Shown: positions 6,059-14,734 of the stretch, one piece after another
Layout: every line of letters begins with the position of its first letter
How positions within the stretch are numbered: the first letter of the stretch is position 1
Source of the DNA: Nostoc sp. CHAB 5715
Lineage (GTDB): Bacteria > Cyanobacteriota > Cyanobacteriia > Cyanobacteriales > Nostocaceae
Assembly (NCBI RefSeq): GCF_020829685.1
Contig: NZ_JAIVFR010000035.1
Coordinates: 1-15,652 of the forward strand
Direction: 5' to 3'
DNA: 15,652 bases
Program-made: the position numbers and the translations under genes
Notes under the pieces: generated by a model
The model's input: the letters and a program-made list of their open reading frames with translations, nothing else
The model's database searches: none
What the model was told of the DNA's origin: nothing

Positions 6059-8785
6059 TTACAACCAATTACCCAGAAGAACATAAGGTGCCCAAAAATA
6101 TGGGCGATTTTCTTTCGCTAGAATTGCAAGTTGAGCGCGTTGCAGAGCTTGAGCTTTAGTGGCTCCAGCATCCAATTGCCGATATAATTCACCCATAAAT
6201 TCACTAGTAGACTCATCATCTATTGTCCACAAAGTAGCTAATGTACTACGTGCGCCTGCTCGTACCGCAACTCCAGCTAGTCCTAAAGCAGCTCGTTTAT
6301 CTCCTGTGGCGGTTTTACAAGCACTGAGGACAAGTAATTCAATTGTTTCGGGTCGGCTTTCACCTCTAGCCCGTAATAAACTATCTAGCTCCCTAACCTT
6401 TAGTAAGCTATCCCAGGTAAGAATATAGGTTTGTTCAATATCTGAGCTAAATTGCCCATGAGTAGCTAGATGCACTATTGAGAAAGGAGTAGACTGAATT
6501 TGGTTTTGCAGATTAGTTTTCGTGAACTCTTGATTTAAAAGTTGTTTACTTGATTTAACTTCAAATTGAACTTGTTTTAATTCCTGTGTAACATTTGAAA
6601 GTTCCGAAAAAGATTTACCTTCAATCAAGCGTTCTTGCTCAACCCCAGCAATTAAAACGTTTAGCCACACGTTGTTTAAAGATTTAGGAGCAAGGAGTTG
6701 TAGTCCAGGCATCAAAGAAATAGCATACTTTTCTATCAGATATTTCTGCTGTTGTTGATCATAAAGAATCGCCATTGGGATATTCCGCAAAGAACCATCC
6801 AGCACAAACACTAGGGAAGTTATACCTTTGTTTGCAAAATCTGATTCAATAGGTTTAATTAACCAGTCATATAACTGTTGTGAGAGCTGCTTAACATCAG
6901 GCTCTCGGCTAGCAACGGGCAAATCTTTCTGTAGTTGTTCTACAGCTTTTTCTAATACATCTTTAGGGACTTTAGTTGTTTTACGGTAGATTGTATCTTG
7001 CCCTGGTAAGCGAGTAATAATTTCTAGTCGGTTATCTAAAATAATTGGATAGATAACAGCTGTGGATATTTCCTTTTCAACTAATTGATCAAGGTCAACT
7101 CTTGGTACCAAACAGGGCGAACGAAAAAAGTTATCTAATTCTGCTAATTGGAGAGATTCGATTACCTGTCGGGCTTGAACGAGATTATCTGGCTTTTGAA
7201 TCGGGTTTTCTTGAAGTTGCAACAGTAAATCAACGTACTGTCGATATACAGGTTCTATACTTTCGCGGAAAGAAAATTGTACGTCAGGATTAATTGCAAC
7301 TAAATCGTTACGAAGAGACTTGAGAGCGTTATAAGCTCGATTATAAGCTTGTGTTGCTGCCGGGATATTGGATTGCTTTTGCAGTATTCGTCCCATCTGC
7401 CAATGCCATTGATAAGCAATGTCTTGGGCATCAATGGACTCAGCTTCTACCAAAGCCTGTTGTGTAAGACTTTTAGCATCAGATAACTGTCCGGTTTGTT
7501 CGTACAGTTCGCCAAGAATACCAAGGGCATAAGATTCGGTTCGTTGATCTTTTAAACTCTTAGCCACTTGCACAGCTTGCGCTAGCATTTTAGCAACATC
7601 TTTTGGCTCAACTGAGTTTTGTCTCATTTTGCTCAAACTTTGGGCAAAGTTAATCCGATAGTTAACAGCCGTGCGACTTGGAGGCAAATTGTCTATCTGA
7701 GACTGAATTTGCGGCAATAATGCCTTTGCTGTGCTAAATTCCTCTTGCTCTACCAATAGTCTTAATAAATTCAGTTGAGCCTGGAGCCGCACAGTGGGTA
7801 TCGCAGCTCCAATCTGCACTGCTTGTTGATAGTATTGGATTGCTGTTTGAGCATAATCCTTAGCACTGCTTGAGTTCCCTAAACTCAGTTGAGCGTAGAT
7901 TTGAGCGCGGGCTGTATTACCTAAACTCAGTAAAGCATTACTTTGAGCGATCGCACTTCCCACTTTCCCAGCCACAGAATAACTTTCTTCTAGGATTTTG
8001 TGGGAATCGCTTAAATAGCCCAAACTTCGCAATACATTGCCTAAACTATACAATCCTCTAGCTTTAACAGGAGAATCTGCTTGTTTTTGCAGATTTTCTC
8101 GTAGTGAGGTTAAAGTGTGATCTGCTTGGAGATAATTTCCCAAAGCTTGCATTGCTTGGGCTTGATTAATGTGATTGCGAGTTAGCGCTGATATATCATC
8201 TAAATGCTGATAAATTTTAGCTGCTGATTGCCAAGTACTTAGGGCTACTTCAGTTTGCCCCTGTGCTAACTCCAGCCCACCTCGAACATCTAAAGCTTGA
8301 GCAAAGACTTGCGTTAGCGCAGCTCCTCCTGCGGAGGCTCGCTCTTGTGAAGAATCTGAATCTTCTAGACTTTGTAATAATTTAATAGTTTGTGAGATGA
8401 CTTCATTCGCTTGTTGCCATTGTCCTAACTGCTGATACGCTAAGGAAAGGTTAGTCAAAGCTATAGCTTCATTCAATACATTATTAGTAGCTTTAAATTC
8501 GTCTGCTGCTTTTTTTAGAAGTTGTACTGCTTCTGTAAACTCTCCCCCTTCATAAAGTGCTTGGCTTTGCTGCACTAAACTAAAAATTTGGGTTTGGTTA
8601 ACAGCAGGTTTTGTTGCTACAACAGGAAAATATAAAACTTTAGATTTGGCAAAGGCTGCTGTTAAAAGAATAGAATAATCGAAAATAACAGATGAAAATA
8701 CACAGAAAAATATAGTCAACAATGATAATAGCAAGTACTTAAAAAACTTCATATAAATTACAAAATTTATTTTGTATTTGTTCAT
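6059..8785 (-). CDS. TPR-CHAT protein, putative secreted caspase-like protease
   Basis: The 908-residue product begins with a hydrophobic export signal (about residues 12-46, ending ...LLTAAFA). Met12 (position 8752), with lysines directly before the hydrophobic core, is an equally good start; neither has a clear ribosome site. Residues ~60-490 are TPR-like helical repeats (for example LYEGGEFTEAVQLLKKA, LGQWQQANEVI, LGELYEQTGQLSDA, YNRAYNALKSL). From about residue 600 lies a CHAT domain with the dyad of this clan C14-like family: His776 in HLATHG and Cys823 in LSACKTA. GLAGVAVRAGA, LATLWTIDDEST and the terminal WAPYVLLGNWL are further CHAT signatures. Both catalytic residues are present, so activity is plausible. 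It lies 125 bp downstream of tpsB on the same strand and upstream of tpsA copy 1, so processing or regulation of the exoprotein is a reasonable inference, not shown. Confidence 0.92.
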   Translation of the reverse strand: MNKYKINFVIYMKFFKYLLLSLLTIFFCVFSSVIFDYSILLTAAFAKSKVLYFPVVATKPAVNQTQIFSLVQQSQALYEGGEFTEAVQLLKKAADEFKATNNVLNEAIALTNLSLAYQQLGQWQQANEVISQTIKLLQSLEDSDSSQERASAGGAALTQVFAQALDVRGGLELAQGQTEVALSTWQSAAKIYQHLDDISALTRNHINQAQAMQALGNYLQADHTLTSLRENLQKQADSPVKARGLYSLGNVLRSLGYLSDSHKILEESYSVAGKVGSAIAQSNALLSLGNTARAQIYAQLSLGNSSSAKDYAQTAIQYYQQAVQIGAAIPTVRLQAQLNLLRLLVEQEEFSTAKALLPQIQSQIDNLPPSRTAVNYRINFAQSLSKMRQNSVEPKDVAKMLAQAVQVAKSLKDQRTESYALGILGELYEQTGQLSDAKSLTQQALVEAESIDAQDIAYQWHWQMGRILQKQSNIPAATQAYNRAYNALKSLRNDLVAINPDVQFSFRESIEPVYRQYVDLLLQLQENPIQKPDNLVQARQVIESLQLAELDNFFRSPCLVPRVDLDQLVEKEISTAVIYPIILDNRLEIITRLPGQDTIYRKTTKVPKDVLEKAVEQLQKDLPVASREPDVKQLSQQLYDWLIKPIESDFANKGITSLVFVLDGSLRNIPMAILYDQQQQKYLIEKYAISLMPGLQLLAPKSLNNVWLNVLIAGVEQERLIEGKSFSELSNVTQELKQVQFEVKSSKQLLNQEFTKTNLQNQIQSTPFSIVHLATHGQFSSDIEQTYILTWDSLLKVRELDSLLRARGESRPETIELLVLSACKTATGDKRAALGLAGVAVRAGARSTLATLWTIDDESTSEFMGELYRQLDAGATKAQALQRAQLAILAKENRPYFWAPYVLLGNWL
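8311..8344 (-). repeat. Interspersed repeat inserted in frame in the CHAT gene
   Basis: GCGTTAGCGCAGCTCCTCC then TGCGGAGGCTCGCTC matches the style of cyanobacterial GCGTTAGCG...GGAGGCTCGC palindromic repeats, with a CCTCC-TGC-GGAGG hairpin core. It is translated as ERASAGGAALTQ between two TPR-like helices, an Ala/Gly-rich segment unlike its surroundings. No stop or frameshift results. Confidence 0.6.
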
Positions 8786-8834
8786 GATAATTAATTATAA
8801 AAACCATGTAGTACTATGTGTGGCTTTGGATGAA

Positions 8835-8848
8835 GTTGTAGCTACAAC
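8835..8848. promoter_or_regulatory. Perfect palindrome upstream of the CHAT gene
   Basis: GTTGTAGCTACAAC is a perfect 14-bp palindrome in the 125-bp gap between tpsB and the CHAT gene, about 50 bp before the CHAT start. It fits a dimeric regulator's operator by size and place. It is not an NtcA site (GTA-N8-TAC), as its GTA and TAC are only 2 bp apart. Confidence 0.35.
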
Positions 8849-8910
8849 ATGGCAATAGTTCTTGTAAATCGGATATTTTCCACGCAACGCATTAGCTCCT
8901 TTGTGTAAGG

Positions 8911-10746
8911 TTAAAACGGATTATATTGTACAAAAAAATACAGCCCATTCTCTTGCCATGTATTACCTTGAGTATCAACAGAAACTAAAGGAATACCCCA
9001 CTCAACACCAGCATTAAAGTTATTGCCCTGTAACCAACGCAAACCCAAACCAACAGAAGCTAGAGTGTTAGTGTTAGTATTATTTTCATCTATACTCGAC
9101 GAATTATTCCAAGCAGTGCCAACGTCAACAAACGGGGTAACTTGCATAACTCCATCCCATTGTGGTATACGCACAATTGGTAGCCGTAACTCAACAGAAG
9201 CAAGAGCGCCATTATTTGCTAACAGTAAATCTTGACGATAGCCCCGTACACTACTTATACCACCTAGACCAAATTGTTCTGAAGCTAAAAGCGTTGTAGA
9301 AGCTAGTTGTACATCGCCACGAATTAACAACAAAGTATCAGGAGCTAACAGACGTACCCATTGTGCTTGTCCTCGCCAAGCGAAAAAGCGGCTGTCAGGT
9401 TCGGTATTGTTGATTGTGGCATTAAATGCACCAGTTCCCAGACTAAATTGAGAACGAGCCGCAATTACTTCTTGGCTATTACGAAGAGTCCATTCTTGAA
9501 AAAATCGCAACGCAGAAACACTCGTGTTTCCTTCTGCATCAGCCCCCGGTGAAAGTAGAGAAAGGGGAGCATCCTCCTGTTCAAACACAGAAGAGGAAAT
9601 ATCAGTCTCTCTGCGAGAAGCCGTGACTCCTAGAGCGAATTCTTGATTGGGAGTTTGCACTAGCGGCTGGCGGAATGTGAGTTCGTAATATTGGGAAGCT
9701 GATTCAATCTCTAGTGTATTAAAAGGACGTTCAATAATATCGGCTGATGTATTGCCATAGCTGAAGGTGAGAGTGCCATTGCGGGGATTGAGAGGCAAGC
9801 TGTAGCTGGCATCTATGGTATTACTACCGTCAGTATTACTGTATGCTAACGAGATACTATCTCCAAATCCTAGTAAGTTGGCTTCGTTAACTTGCAGTTG
9901 CCGTCGGAAGCTACCAACACTAGGGGAACGACCATTGTCAAATACTGTTTCTACATTAAATGTATCCGCCTCTGTTACTTTGATAGCCAACAAATTAGAG
10001 CCAGGACGTGAGCCAGCAGATAATTCAGCGGACAAGTTTTGAATTAAAGGATTGAGTTGCAATAATTGCAGGGATTCTAGTAGGCGTTTTTGATTTAAAG
10101 GAGTGGATGCCCCTAAAGCTATACGGCTACGGATATAATTTGGGTTGAGTCGCCTAGTTCCAGTTATCTGGATATCCTCTAATTTACCTTCAATTACTTG
10201 GATTTGAACAACGCCATCAGTAAGAGTTTGTTCAGTAATATAAGCTCCAGAAGTAACGTACCCTTCTTGAATATAAAGTTCAGTAATTTTAGAGCGAATT
10301 TCTAATAAGTCTGTAAATGTAATTGGTCGATTTGTAAAACACTCGGTTTTCTGCCTCAACCTGTATGTCAGGTTTTTTTGACTGCATTCTAGTATTTGAT
10401 TAAACTTTTCTTGGCTGAATACTGTACTGCCAATAACTTCAAATTGTTTAACAGTAAAGATTTGTGATGTTTCAGGGAGTGGTTCATCTGGTATGGGAAC
10501 TGGTTGATCAGGTTGGAATAGTTCGGATGGAGGGGGTAGTTGCTGTGGTGGAGAGGGTGTTGTTGGTATTCTGGGCGGAGGTGGTTGGACATCCTGCGGT
10601 GGTGGGAGTTGTGGGAGCGAGGGAGAATTGTTTTGGAGTAGTTGTACGCGATTGACTGTCTGCGCTTTACCGGGTGTAGTTGCTAGGCTACTGAGTAATA
10701 TAAGCAAGCAGGATGCTGCAAGAGTTGGAGTAATTTTAGCTACCAT
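8911..10746 (-). CDS. TpsB outer-membrane transporter (ShlB/FhaC/HecB family)
   Basis: A 611-residue two-partner secretion porin that would export TpsA exoproteins across the outer membrane. Order: signal peptide (1-29, cleavage near TTPGKA-Q), proline-rich linker (about 41-90, many PPP runs), first POTRA domain (about 97-186, from FTVKQFEVIGSTVF, with Cys121 and Cys136), second POTRA (about 187-258, GKLEDIQITGTRRL) and a 16-strand-type barrel (about 264-611). The barrel carries the conserved VRGY loop motif (500-503) and ends in YNPF with C-terminal Phe, typical of outer-membrane proteins. ATG 10746 overlaps the tpsA copy 2 stop by 11 bp, suggesting translational coupling, and gives a clean signal peptide; an in-frame ATG at 10803 would add 19 unlikely residues. 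The proline-rich linker before the POTRAs is common in cyanobacterial members. Confidence 0.95.
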   Translation of the reverse strand: MVAKITPTLAASCLLILLSSLATTPGKAQTVNRVQLLQNNSPSLPQLPPPQDVQPPPPRIPTTPSPPQQLPPPSELFQPDQPVPIPDEPLPETSQIFTVKQFEVIGSTVFSQEKFNQILECSQKNLTYRLRQKTECFTNRPITFTDLLEIRSKITELYIQEGYVTSGAYITEQTLTDGVVQIQVIEGKLEDIQITGTRRLNPNYIRSRIALGASTPLNQKRLLESLQLLQLNPLIQNLSAELSAGSRPGSNLLAIKVTEADTFNVETVFDNGRSPSVGSFRRQLQVNEANLLGFGDSISLAYSNTDGSNTIDASYSLPLNPRNGTLTFSYGNTSADIIERPFNTLEIESASQYYELTFRQPLVQTPNQEFALGVTASRRETDISSSVFEQEDAPLSLLSPGADAEGNTSVSALRFFQEWTLRNSQEVIAARSQFSLGTGAFNATINNTEPDSRFFAWRGQAQWVRLLAPDTLLLIRGDVQLASTTLLASEQFGLGGISSVRGYRQDLLLANNGALASVELRLPIVRIPQWDGVMQVTPFVDVGTAWNNSSSIDENNTNTNTLASVGLGLRWLQGNNFNAGVEWGIPLVSVDTQGNTWQENGLYFFVQYNPF

Positions 10747-11588
10747 GACATTGAATTGCGTTCTGTCTGGAAGTATGAGGAGTAGTATTAGATGAATTAG
10801 CACTGAGGACTATTTGTCCTTTGGCGTTTAGTACTGCACCTGTGGCTTCAACAATGCGTTGAGGAGTGGAGGTCGTTGGTTTAGTTGTTGGTTTATTAGT
10901 AACAGGTGGTAGGGAACGGTTGTTATTGCTGAGTTTAAAAGGCACCCAATCTATTTGGGTTGCATCTGGAGTGAGAATGTCTTTGGGACTGGGTGGTAAA
11001 CCGCCACGTCCGGTGATCACAAATCGGTTTTGGGCGTAACCTGGACTATAGCAGCCTTGGGCTAGTTGGGTGTCAACTGGTACTGTTGGCAACTCAACCA
11101 AGCCACTGTTGGGGTCAGTACCAGGTGTATTAAGTTCTACAGTGCCATTAAGCTCAGGACTTGCTCCAGTAGCGGTAATGTCACTTGTGCGCTCTGATTG
11201 CGTATCTTGGAACTGTGCACCAAAAATACCAAAAGCGTTGATTCGCACTCTTCCGCCAAGGAAGTTAGCAGAATTGGCACTGATGTCGCTATTTCCGAAA
11301 GCAATAAGGAAATCGGTGTCAATGTTGATATCACCGCCAATAACGTTTTCTCCAGTAGCGTTGGTAAAGATGTTGCTGTTGCGGCTCATGATTAAATTTT
11401 CTGAGTTAATATTGATTGTCGCTTGTTGCCTATTTGGGACAACTTTATTACTGCGTGTGTTGGCGGTGAGCAAAGCGTTATTGTTTAAGCGAATAGAGCG
11501 AGCAGTTAATGTCATATTCCCTGCGGTTCCTGTTCCGAAACTGTTCACAGCTAACCTTGCTCCATCTTGCACGAGCAAGGAATTAGTT

Positions 11589-12750
11589 TTAATCGTCAAA
11601 TCCCCTGCATCCCCTGTTGAGTTTGGCTGTGCGGAAGCAAATAAGCCACTGGGAAACTGACCATCTGCTGATCCACCAATGAGTTGAATATTTTGGGCAT
11701 CAACGCTTAAATTTCCTGCCTTGCCCTTACTAAAGGTAGAAGCATTCACCTGTGCCCCATCTTGCACGAACAAGGAATTAGTTTTAATCGTCAAATCCCC
11801 TGCATCCCCTGTTGAGTTTGGCTGTGCGGAAGCACTCAAGAGACTGCGAAACGGACCATTTGCTGATCCACCAATGAGTTGAATATTTTGGGCATCAACG
11901 CTTAAATTTCCTCCCTTGCCCTCACTAAAGGTACTAGTACTCACCTGTGCCCCATCTCGCACGAGTAAGAAATTAGTTTTAATCGTCAAATCCCCTGCAT
12001 CCCCCGTAGAGTTTGGCTGTGCGGCGGAAACAAATAAGCCACTGCGAAACTGACCACCAATGAGTTGAATATTTTGGGCATCAACGTTTAAATTTCCTCC
12101 CTTGCCCTCACCCCATGTACCAGCACTAATCTGTGCCCCATCTTGCACGAGCAAGGAATTAGTTTTAATCGTCAAATTCCCTGCATCCCCTGTTAAGTTT
12201 GACTCTGCGGAAGCACCCAAGGCACTAGCATACTGACCATCTGCTGATCCACCAATGAGTTGAATATCTTGGGCATCAACGCTTAAATTTCCTCCCTTGC
12301 CCTCACTAAAGGTACTAGTAGTCACCTGTGCCCCATCTTGCACGAGCAAGGAATTAGTTTTAATCGTCAAATCCCCTGCATCCCCTGTTGAGTTTCGCCC
12401 TGCGGAAGCAGTCAAGGCACTGGGAAACTGATCATCTGCTGATCGACCAATGAATTGAATATCTTGGGCATCAACACTTAAATTTCCTCCCTTGCCCTTA
12501 CTAAAGGTAGCAGCACTTACAGCTGCCCCATCTTTGAGTAGCAGAGTATTAGTTTTAATAGTCAAATCACCCGCATCCCCTGTTGAGCCTGGTTCTGCAG
12601 AAGCATACAAGCCACTGGAAAATCCACCATCAGCACTTTCCCCAATAATTTGCACATCTTGGGCATCAACGTTTAAATTTCCTCCCTTGCCTGCACCAAA
12701 TGTACCAGTACCTACCTGCGCTCCACTCTCAATTCGTAAGGTTCCAGTGC
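11589..12750 (-). repeat. Six tandem ~195-bp coding repeats in tpsA copy 2
   Basis: The unit LTIKTN-S/T-LL...DGAQV...GKGGNLSVDAQ...STGDAGD occurs six times with a degenerate seventh. Units toward the C-terminus share NSLLVQDG and DAQNIQLIGG, whereas those toward the N-terminus read NTLLLKDG and DAQDVQIIG like copy 1. One unit (encoded near 12050) lacks three residues (IGGQFRSG). The mosaic points to unit-level duplication or conversion. Confidence 0.88.
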
Positions 12751-13677
12751 TGATATTGATATCGCCTCCCTGTCCAGCTGCTTCTGGTTGCACCTCATTA
12801 GCAATCAAGCTATTATTGTCAAGATTAATTACTCCAGTTGCATTAACTTCAATATTTCCTGCCTTACTATTCTCAGAAGCCAGCGCACCATCTATTCCTG
12901 CAAACAGGAAACTCCTTCCTGTCATCTCTAAATTCTGGGCATTAACCGCGATACTTCCACCATTACCAGCAGTAACTCTTATTCCTGCACCATTGCTTAG
13001 TGTTACATCACTTTTTTCTACACTATCGGGAAAACTCAAACTCAGGTTATTACCATTCTCATTCAACCCAACCGTTCCCGCACCTGCTAACCCACCTAAC
13101 TCGACTCGTCCACCAAAAGCATACAAATTGCCACCATCCATATTGATATTGCCGCCTACCAATAGCAAACTCTTGCCATCTGGTACGCGCAAACCTCTTG
13201 CTATAAATTCAGAAGATGGATTTAAACCGGAAGGAGCAATTGAGTTATTTTGAATAGATGCGGTTTTTATTTGATTAAACAGTAAGGCAGAAGGATTGAC
13301 TGTTAGCAGAGATAAAGAACTTTCTGGATTGGAGGCACTAAAAAAACCTTGATTGCCAAATTGCAGTGCATTCGCTGTAGTCGCAACAAAAGAACCACCA
13401 ATATTCAATTGGGCACCCTGACCAAAAATAATCCCGTTGGGATTTATTAGAAACAGGTTAGCTGCGCCCTTAGTGCTGATTATTCCATCAATATTAGATA
13501 CAGATCCACCTGTTACTCGACTAATAATATTTTGAATATCTACAGCATTATTAAAAGAAGCAGTACCACCAATAGGAACAGAAAACTCACTAAAGCTGTG
13601 AAATAAATTTTTGCCTGCTTGCGTTCCTTCAGTGATATTGAAAGTGTTTCCATCTCTTGTGACACTGGAATTATTAG

Positions 13678-13770
13678 CAGGACTTACGCAAAAATCGCCG
13701 AAAGGCTTAATTTATCGAACCGCCAAGACGCCAAGAACGCCAAGAATTCGTAGAGCGTGCGTAAGTCCTA
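13678..13770. mobile_element. 93-bp MITE with 12-bp terminal inverted repeats and 5-bp target duplication
   Basis: AGGACTTACGCA (13679-13690) and TGCGTAAGTCCT (13758-13769) are perfect inverted repeats, each with one unpaired outer base. ATTAG flanks the element on both sides (13673-13677 and 13771-13775), while the intact paralogue has a single ATTAG at the same place. The interior has a GCCAAGACGCCAAG-type repeat and no coding capacity, so it would need a transposase in trans. The GGACTTACGCA end is common in filamentous cyanobacterial genomes. Confidence 0.92.
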
Positions 13771-13930
13771 ATTAGGCAAAGTGCCATCTGGAGCAATTTG
13801 AGCGAAAACATGCTCTTGCGAAGAAGCAATCAAAACGCTGCCCATCGCCAAACTACAATACCAATATCGCCAATCTTGAGTTATCCCTAACATTGTACCC
13901 ACCCGATTACTCGTCTGATTTTGTCAGTTT

Positions 13931-14734
13931 TCACTCGTTGTAATGCTGTACAATTGGCTCTTTAGCAATATCTTGTAAGCCAATGGCATTTAATAGGTCA
14001 ACCCAATCTTTATTAAGAGTTGCATTCTGCGAATTTGCATGGCGCAGTTGACCTAAATTAGTTAGGGCATCGTACCAAATATTATTAGCACTATAAGCAA
14101 TGTACTCCCTTGGCTTTGCTGTCTTTAATTGACTATCAAGAGCCTGAGTCAGCACCTGCCTTTGCACAAACCCATCTACATAAAAATTGTCAGATGTTTT
14201 TCCCACATCACCACAATAAATATGAAAGTACCAGTGATATTTTTTATTTGCTTTTAAGGAGTATTGCGGTTGTGGTGGAGTAATGCTAATAATACCACGT
14301 TTTCCAGACAGAGTAAGAGGTGTTCGATAAACATTCTCTACATCTTTACCAGAGAGCGCTTGTAGCACGAATTCTGCGGAACGGGCAGTCTCTGGTAGTT
14401 CAGGAACATAAAACCAAAAAGTTGGATTTTCTGCAACTGTTGATGCCAAGACTGATTTTCCTCCATTACCAGGAACTAAAGCAGTAAGACTCGCCAGGGA
14501 CTTAGGACACTCAGGATTACGCCCAGCCCCTGCTTTGCGCCGACCTGTAGGTGCGCCGTTTCTGGGCAATGTCGGTTGCTGAAAAGATTGGAAATGCGAA
14601 TTTTTTACAGGGTTTTGAATCGAATTAGTCAGTTGTGCCTGCACTGATTGCAAATGACTTGTTGCACTAATAATTAGCAAAGAAATTGTGCAAGTCCCTT
14701 GAATTCTTTGGATTAGTAATTTTTTTCTAATCAT
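13931..14734 (-). CDS. Secreted DUF928 family protein
   Basis: A 267-residue protein with a signal peptide (1-33, cleavage after SVQA). It carries the DUF928 pattern known mainly from cyanobacteria: GRRKAGAGR (64-72), Cys76, LTALVP (83-88), NPTFWFYVPE (103-112), a GIISITPP strand (147-154), KKYHWYFHIYC (164-174, Cys174) and VDGFVQR. The two cysteines could form a disulfide in the periplasm. The biochemical role of DUF928 is not known to me. Its ATG lies within the stop region of the CHASE2 gene (8-bp overlap), and tpsA copy 2 starts 37 bp downstream, so the three were probably co-transcribed. DUF928 genes often neighbour CHAT, CHASE2 and haemagglutinin genes in cyanobacteria, which suggests an envelope role in the same pathway. 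Confidence 0.88.
   Translation of the reverse strand: MIRKKLLIQRIQGTCTISLLIISATSHLQSVQAQLTNSIQNPVKNSHFQSFQQPTLPRNGAPTGRRKAGAGRNPECPKSLASLTALVPGNGGKSVLASTVAENPTFWFYVPELPETARSAEFVLQALSGKDVENVYRTPLTLSGKRGIISITPPQPQYSLKANKKYHWYFHIYCGDVGKTSDNFYVDGFVQRQVLTQALDSQLKTAKPREYIAYSANNIWYDALTNLGQLRHANSQNATLNKDWVDLLNAIGLQDIAKEPIVQHYNE

Larger units (their letters stand above)
10736..13893 (-). pseudogene. TpsA copy 2, exoprotein gene interrupted by a MITE
   Basis: From ATG 13893 the frame encodes a signal peptide (MLGITQDWRYWY, then SLAMGSVLIASS, cleavage near VFAQ) and QIAPDGTLPN. It then hits TAG (13770-13768) at the edge of an inserted element. Beyond the element the frame resumes with NSSVTRDGNTFNI and runs open to 10736, giving the TPS domain with NPNGI, six full 65-residue repeats and the same C-terminal CYSPGYAQNRFVITGRGG region as copy 1. 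Removing 98 bp (element plus one target copy) restores LPNNSSV, matching LPNNSIV of copy 1, and one continuous frame of 1,019 residues. Translation could restart at an internal TTG (13408) but would lack the signal peptide. Compared with copy 1 it has one more repeat unit, an extra ~12 residues before GLRVPDG, and a duplicated KPTT. Confidence 0.9.

Noticed and set aside
8835..8848. Palindrome considered as an NtcA binding site
   Set aside because: NtcA sites have GTA and TAC separated by 8 bp; here they are separated by 2 bp.
10747..10803. Upstream ATG of tpsB at 10803
   Set aside because: It would add 19 residues before a complete signal peptide and lie entirely inside the tpsA coding sequence; ATG 10746 has the classic short overlap.
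12492..13253. Plus-strand open frame antisense to tpsA copy 2 (also 11070-11660)
   Set aside because: Same repeat-driven shadow as in copy 1, sharing the same antisense sequence.
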